Of a DNA stretch of 7,970 nucleotides, positions 6,524-7,970 are shown one piece after another (position 1 is the stretch's first letter; every line of letters starts with the position of its first letter). The position numbers and the translations under genes were made by a program. Under the pieces are notes generated by a model. It saw only the letters and a program-made list of their open reading frames with translations, did not search any database and had not been told where the DNA came from. Source of the stretch: Hyphomicrobiales bacterium (lineage in GTDB: Bacteria; Pseudomonadota; Alphaproteobacteria; Rhizobiales; SZUA-8); the NCBI GenBank assembly GCA_003232175.1, contig QILX01000107.1, forward strand, positions 1 to 7,970. The letters are read 5' to 3'.

Positions 6524-7042
6524 TTATTGCGGGCTGGCTTTATCTTCCTCGGCCAAGCGCCGGCGCAGCTGCCGCGCGGTTTCGATAAACCGGTTCATCA
6601 TCCGCTCAACCGAATTCATCGCCTTGTCGACCTCTTCGGGGCTCATGAAACCGCCATCGTCTTCCATGTCGTCATAGGCCTTTTTTTTGCGGCGACGTTC
6701 CGCTTCGCGCTGCTCGGCGCGGTGATCGCGGAGACCGTCGCGCCGACGGCCGTCGGACCGGCGGAGCAGGTAGTTATCGCGCTCCAGATCGTCGATTTCG
6801 CGCTCCAGTGACATGCGGTCATCGGGAACCAGATTGCAGGTCCACTTTCCCTGGGTCTCCGTGCACACCGTAACCTCACCGGTTTGCCGGTCCACCCGCA
6901 TGATGCCGCCTTCAATCGGGGTTACCAGGAACCGGTCCGACGCCCCTTGGGCGCGCGGCGCGTCAGTCGCCACCGCTGAAGCTATGGCGGCGCCGATAAC
7001 AACAAGGAATACACCGATGGCAGTGAGTGCTTTTCCCGACAT
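6524..7042 (-). CDS. Exported or membrane-anchored coiled-coil protein of unknown function
   Basis: A 172-residue protein with no function I recognise. The ATG at 7042 is preceded by AAAGGAGG (7047-7054), a near-perfect ribosome binding site; a longer in-frame form from 7291 would overlap the upstream dehydrogenase gene and is rejected. Residues 5-25 form a hydrophobic segment (LTAIGVFLVVIGAAIASAVA), either a signal peptide, possibly cut near APRAQGA, or a membrane anchor. Residues 38-76 look like a small beta-hairpin unit, GGIMRVDRQTGEVTVC ending in KWTC, with two cysteines (60 and 69) that could pair in the periplasm; I recall similar G-x-x-R-x-D-x-x-T-G-x-V stretches in other alphaproteobacterial hypotheticals. 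Residues 75-125 are a highly charged, Arg-rich coiled coil, and about 133-165 a second helix (SPEEVDKAMNSVERMMNRF). The dehydrogenase gene lies 109 bp upstream on the same strand; its own ribosome binding site suggests it can be expressed independently. Confidence 0.8.
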   Translation of the reverse strand: MSGKALTAIGVFLVVIGAAIASAVATDAPRAQGASDRFLVTPIEGGIMRVDRQTGEVTVCTETQGKWTCNLVPDDRMSLEREIDDLERDNYLLRRSDGRRRDGLRDHRAEQREAERRRKKKAYDDMEDDGGFMSPEEVDKAMNSVERMMNRFIETARQLRRRLAEEDKASPQ

Positions 7043-7046
7043 GGAA

Positions 7047-7054
7047 CCTCCTTT
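7047..7054 (-). promoter_or_regulatory. Strong ribosome binding site fixing the start at 7042
   Basis: Read on the - strand this is AAAGGAGG, four bases before the ATG. It decides between the start at 7042 and the longer in-frame alternative starting inside the dehydrogenase gene. Confidence 0.75.
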
Positions 7055-7067
7055 GTCCCCGAGCGAG

Positions 7068-7117
7068 TTTTGCGAAAGGGAACAGATACAAAATAGCGCC
7101 AGCAGCTTATCGCAAAA
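7068..7117 (-). repeat. 8-bp inverted repeat in the spacer upstream of the coiled-coil gene
   Basis: TTTTGCGA (7068-7075) and its exact complement TCGCAAAA (7110-7117) flank 34 bases. A second, nested pair, GCGCCA (7096-7101) and TGGCGC (7120-7125), overlaps the interval and would compete with it. They could form alternative leader structures or a regulator site ahead of the coiled-coil gene, or end the dehydrogenase transcript. No T tract supports intrinsic termination, and both could be chance. Confidence 0.25.
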
Positions 7118-7151
7118 TGTGGCGCCTGTGGGGCAAACCTGACCCTGGGTC

Positions 7152-7970
7152 TTACGCAGCTGCCCGCTTTGGTCTGGGCGGCGGGAAACGTCCGTAAAAA
7201 GTCTCGCCGGCCGCGGCCATTTCAATGAGAAGTTTTGAGGGCCGGAACCGGGGGCCAAATTTGCTTTCCAGCTTTTTGCAGATTTCGACAAAACCCGCCG
7301 TGCCGATCATGTCGATGTAACTCAATGGCCCGCCGGAAAACGGCGCAAAACCAAATCCGAGTATGCCGCCGACATCGGCATCGCGCACATCGGTCAGAAC
7401 ACCGTCCTCAAAGCAGCGCGCCGTTTCCAGCGCCTGAATGACCAGCAGGCGCTGCTGGAGATTTTCGGCATCAAAATCTTCTGCCGGCTTGGCCGGCGGC
7501 AGCAGATCGGCCAGTCCGGGCCACAGGGATTTTTTGCCCATTTTCGGATAATCGTAAAATCCTTTACGATTTTTGCGCCCCAGCCGGTCATGGGTTTCAA
7601 CCATGGCTTCGAGCAGCCCGTCGCCTGGCGCGCCGGGATATTTGTCGCCTAGATCAGCCTTGGTGGCGCGGGCGATTTTGAGCGCCAGATCAATCGCCAC
7701 CTCGTCATTGAGCGACAGCGGGCCCACCGGCATGCCGGCGATGCGTCCAAGATTTTCGATCATTGCCGGGGGCACGCCCTCCATCAGCATGGCGTGGCCC
7801 TCGGAGATATAGGTCCCGACCACGCGGCTGGTGAAAAAGCCCCTTGAATCCTGCACCACGATCGGTGTTTTGCCGATGGCCGAAACATAATCCAGAGCCG
7901 TTGCAAGAGCTGAATCGCCAGTTTTTTCGCCCATAATGATCTCGACCAGCATCATTTTTTCGACTGGCGA
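7152..7970 (-). CDS. fadJ: 3-hydroxyacyl-CoA dehydrogenase of FadB/FadJ type, C-terminal part (5' partial)
   Basis: The frame runs off the right edge of the window, leaving the last 272 residues; it begins inside the dehydrogenase Rossmann domain at SPVEKMMLVEIIMG, matching the conserved F-S-P-V-x-x-M-x-L-V-E-I motif. Next come the end of the NAD-binding domain (TPIVVQDSRGFFTSRVV), a first 3HCDH C-terminal domain (GRIAGMPVGPLSLNDEVAIDLA, then RKNRKGFYDYP), and a second, degenerate 3HCDH-type domain (DVGGILGFGFAPFSGGPLSYID, ending GETFYGR). Two such domains in tandem are typical of multifunctional FadB/FadJ proteins of about 700 residues, so an enoyl-CoA hydratase domain is expected upstream, outside the window. 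Known role: NAD+-dependent oxidation of 3-hydroxyacyl-CoA in cytoplasmic fatty-acid beta-oxidation. FadB and FadJ cannot be told apart from this part; the symbol is a best guess. Confidence 0.9.
   Translation of the reverse strand, partial: SPVEKMMLVEIIMGEKTGDSALATALDYVSAIGKTPIVVQDSRGFFTSRVVGTYISEGHAMLMEGVPPAMIENLGRIAGMPVGPLSLNDEVAIDLALKIARATKADLGDKYPGAPGDGLLEAMVETHDRLGRKNRKGFYDYPKMGKKSLWPGLADLLPPAKPAEDFDAENLQQRLLVIQALETARCFEDGVLTDVRDADVGGILGFGFAPFSGGPLSYIDMIGTAGFVEICKKLESKFGPRFRPSKLLIEMAAAGETFYGRFPPPRPKRAAA

Noticed and set aside
7141..7151. GACCCTGGGTC as a terminator hairpin after the dehydrogenase
   Set aside because: The two arms are separated by one base, so no RNA hairpin loop can form, and no T tract follows.
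7043..7291. N-terminal extension of the coiled-coil protein to 7291
   Set aside because: It would overlap the end of the dehydrogenase gene by about 140 bases, and its sequence is the antisense-like shadow type. The start at 7042 has AAAGGAGG and a hydrophobic signal segment right after it.

Overview
The window looks like chromosomal DNA from a G+C-rich alphaproteobacterium, perhaps Rhodospirillales-like. This rests on protein style, dense coding with long antisense shadow ORFs, and family resemblance; no marker gene fixes the taxon. There are six protein genes, two of them cut by the window edges, plus one short candidate leader ORF. I see no tRNA, rRNA, CRISPR array, insertion sequence or prophage gene.

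Layout: (1) 1-3324 (+) is a large hybrid sensor kinase with its 5' end outside the window. An SLC5/SSS transporter-like membrane domain is followed by STAC, PAS, HisKA/HATPase and receiver domains, the architecture of CrbS (Vibrio) and MxtR (Pseudomonas). (2) 3347-4012 (-) is a LuxR/NarL-type response regulator resembling CrbR/ErdR, tail to tail with the kinase. A 16-codon ORF with a very strong ribosome binding site lies just upstream of it. (3) 4089-4343 is a divergent control region with tandem GTTGAC motifs and a plausible promoter for the rightward operon. (4) 4344-4598 and 4607-6451 (+) encode a two-component sodium:solute symporter: a DUF4212-type small subunit and a large SSS permease of the acetate/monocarboxylate-like VC_2705 group. 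The permease carries a textbook EF-hand-type loop. (5) 6524-7042 (-) encodes an exported or membrane-anchored coiled-coil protein of unknown function. (6) 7152-7970 (-) is the C-terminal part of a FadB/FadJ-type 3-hydroxyacyl-CoA dehydrogenase.

How it may work together: the kinase probably senses a small carboxylate, or flux of it, through its transporter-like domain and signals to the LuxR-type regulator. In characterised relatives this circuit controls acetyl-CoA synthetase and carboxylate uptake. A carboxylate symporter operon divergent from the regulator and a beta-oxidation gene close by fit an acetate/short-chain-acid/acetyl-CoA theme. That the regulator controls the symporter here is inference from arrangement.

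I found no convincing wholly new system. The points most worth a second look are the EF-hand-like loop in the permease, the leader ORF before the regulator, the tandem motifs in the divergent promoter region, and an in-frame A AAA AAG slippery heptamer in the unknown coiled-coil gene.
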